From contig DJVB01000049.1 of assembly GCA_002440745.1 (NCBI GenBank), positions 1 through 64,000 of the forward strand: a stretch of 64,000 nt of DNA, given 5' to 3'. The position numbers were made by a program, and so were the translations under genes. Below, piece after piece: positions 62,809 to 64,000 of the stretch. This stretch comes from Bacteroidales bacterium UBA6267. Lineage in GTDB: Bacteria > Bacteroidota > Bacteroidia > Bacteroidales > UBA1556. The notes under the pieces are model-generated. The model had not been told where the DNA came from, ran no database searches, and was given only the letters and a program-made list of their open reading frames with translations. The stretch's first letter is position 1, and each line of letters opens with the position of its first letter.

Positions 62809-63543
62809 TTAAAATATAAACTCTACTTCTTTAAAGCTAAAAATTCTCGTACCGCTATCGGTTGAAATCATTAATTGCCCAAAATTATTCACACCAAGAA
62901 TTTCTCCTAAAAATTGACTATCACCACTTTGAAATTCCATCTTTTGGTTTTTAAATAACATTTTTGCGTGATACAAACGATTCAACTTCACAGAATCCGT
63001 TTGCAGCATTTCATAGAAAAACTTCATATTTTCCAATAGAATTTTGAGCACATCATCCAATTTAAAATCGGTATTCGCAATCCATTTCATCGAAATCGGA
63101 TTTGGAATATAATTCGGAAAAACAACTTGATTTACATTTAGACCTATTCCAATAATGGATGATATGATATGATTTCCGGCCACAGAATTTTCAATCAAAA
63201 TGCCGGCGATTTTTTTCTTTTTCCAATAGATATCATTGGGCCATTTAATTGCAAATACTTCATTTTCAATTATTTCACTGAGTGTTTTTTGAATACTCAA
63301 GGCCACAACCATTGACAGCTTAAATTGGTTGGCAGCCGGCAGAAACTCAGGCCGTAACAGCGTCGAAATCAGCAAATTCTGATCCTTTGCGCTATGCCAA
63401 GCATTGGAGCCTAAACCCCGTCCTGCGCCTTGCTCACCGCAAGAAACCACAAAACCTTCATTTAGATTAGAATTCGGCAGCAACGACTGAATATAGTCGT
63501 TGGTAGAAGTTAAAATAGGGAAATAGTTTACATCGAATTTCAT
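62809..63543 (-). CDS. birA: Biotin--[acetyl-CoA-carboxylase] ligase
   Basis: BirA joins biotin to the biotin carboxyl carrier protein of acetyl-CoA carboxylase through biotinyl-5'-AMP. The 244-residue protein is the short, ligase-only form with no N-terminal DNA-binding domain, so it is not a repressor. Visible: the biotin-binding AGRGLGSNAW loop in a slightly unusual form, KWPNDIYW (catalytic Lys), and KIAGILIENSVAGN. A -7 element on the minus strand (TAATTTTG at 63587-63594) precedes it, divergent from rsfS. Confidence 0.92.
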   Translation of the reverse strand: MKFDVNYFPILTSTNDYIQSLLPNSNLNEGFVVSCGEQGAGRGLGSNAWHSAKDQNLLISTLLRPEFLPAANQFKLSMVVALSIQKTLSEIIENEVFAIKWPNDIYWKKKKIAGILIENSVAGNHIISSIIGIGLNVNQVVFPNYIPNPISMKWIANTDFKLDDVLKILLENMKFFYEMLQTDSVKLNRLYHAKMLFKNQKMEFQSGDSQFLGEILGVNNFGQLMISTDSGTRIFSFKEVEFIF

Positions 63544-63586
63544 GGAAACATGTAGGATACGCAGATTTAACTGCGTGATTATTTGG

Positions 63587-63626
63587 CAAAATTAACAATA
63601 AACGAATGTTAAAATTAGTATTTTTG
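63587..63626. promoter_or_regulatory. Divergent promoter region birA / rsfS
   Basis: The minus strand has TAATTTTG at 63587-63594 (birA); the plus strand has TATTTTTG at 63619-63626 (rsfS), 19 bp before its ATG. Only the -7 elements are clear. A small hairpin (CGCAG/CTGCG, 63560-63575) lies beside them toward birA. Confidence 0.45.
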
Positions 63627-63644
63627 CCGACCTAATTAAATTCA

Positions 63645-64000
63645 ATGATTAAAACGAATAACGAATTACCGGAATTAACTCAAGTGATAGTAGAAGCATT
63701 GCAAGACAAGAAGGCTTTGGATATTTCGGTTATAGATTTACGCAGTTTAAAGTCGGCAGTAGCTGATTTTTTTGTGATTTGTACCGGCAACTCTGCACCA
63801 CAGGTTCATGCTCTTTATGAGAATGTTGACCGTTTTGTAAAAACCAAATTGCACGAAGACCCAATTGGCGTTGAAGGCCGTGAGAATATGGAATGGGTTC
63901 TTTTAGACTATTATGATGTTGTAGTGCATATTTTCAAACCTGAAACTCGTGAATTTTTCAAATTGGAAAAACTTTGGTCCGATGCAAAAATCACTACATT
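63645..64000 (+). CDS. rsfS: Ribosomal silencing factor RsfS (3' truncated by window edge)
   Basis: RsfS binds ribosomal protein L14 and prevents the 50S and 30S subunits from joining when nutrients are low. From the ATG at 63645 about 118 residues are open to the window edge. They include the family's LDISVIDLRSLKSAVADFFVICTGNSAPQV core, the GREN turn and WVLLDYYDVVVHIF. The protein is normally 110-130 residues long, so only the last few are missing. Confidence 0.92.
   Translation, partial: MIKTNNELPELTQVIVEALQDKKALDISVIDLRSLKSAVADFFVICTGNSAPQVHALYENVDRFVKTKLHEDPIGVEGRENMEWVLLDYYDVVVHIFKPETREFFKLEKLWSDAKITT

Overview
The window reads as a chromosomal segment of a member of the Bacteroidota, probably close to the Bacteroidales. 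Several independent signs agree: three proteins end in type IX secretion (Por) C-terminal domains; there are many TonB-dependent and CarboxypepD_reg-like outer-membrane proteins; promoters follow the Bacteroidota TTTG / TAnnTTTG pattern, best seen before secDF; and several families here are typical of the phylum (SecDF as one chain, a PiT-PhoU chain, long NusB, DUF6029, Omp28, DUF4465). The DNA is AT-rich and almost fully coding. I see no rRNA, CRISPR array, prophage or intact insertion sequence. One tRNA (Thr, CGT) is present. An Rnf complex suggests anaerobic or facultative energy metabolism.

Layout. 1-5.0 kb: the end of an unknown gene, two CarboxypepD_reg-like proteins (one a TonB plug without a barrel), and a phosphate permease with a PhoU-like tail. 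5.1-6.6 kb: recF and a dciA-like gene (replication/repair). 6.6-7.9 kb: a T9SS-exported DUF4465 protein behind a cobalamin riboswitch. 7.9-16.4 kb: hydrolase and pdxJ, a divergent CBS/BamA-like pair, an orphan protein, gapN-like dehydrogenase, ubiX, and an alanine/glycine symporter. 16.6-24.5 kb: a BtuB-like TonB receptor, an FG-GAP T9SS protein, and secDF. 24.5-32.0 kb: a six-gene minus-strand exopolysaccharide operon (response regulator, receiver-glycosyltransferase fusion, short TolC-like protein, Wzc-like protein, Wzx, Wzy). 32.3-37.4 kb: a feoA-feoB fusion and a TonB-type receptor. 37.4-40.1 kb: a GME-fold-like protein, a radical SAM protein, and nusB. 40.3-48.5 kb: a META lipoprotein, a YD-repeat-like protein, an M16 protease, and a TlpA / DUF6029 / Omp28 operon. 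48.5-53.5 kb: repeats, a double ABC ATPase, tRNA-Thr with a partial copy, tsaD, a nuclease-family remnant, a perfect 28-bp palindrome, and a PfkB kinase. 53.6-59.6 kb: the complete rnfBCDGEA operon with rseC divergent. 59.6-64 kb: a LamG T9SS protein, a 5'-nucleotidase lipoprotein, birA, and the start of rsfS.

How the genes fit together. Much of the window concerns the cell envelope: the SecDF motor feeds periplasm and outer membrane, T9SS cargo goes to the surface, and TonB receptors, a B12-controlled surface protein and FeoAB take up scarce nutrients. The Rnf complex can link ferredoxin/NADH redox to an ion gradient. The polysaccharide operon has initiation, flippase, polymerase and export parts but no further glycosyltransferases, so the sugar-assembling enzymes must lie elsewhere.

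The points I rate highest are the B12-riboswitch-controlled T9SS DUF4465 protein, the pseudo-receiver fused to a sugar transferase beside an intact response regulator, the barrel-less TonB plug protein, the radical SAM / GME-fold overlapping pair, and a tRNA-Thr fragment interrupted by a palindrome. No complete new defence or mobile system was recognised.
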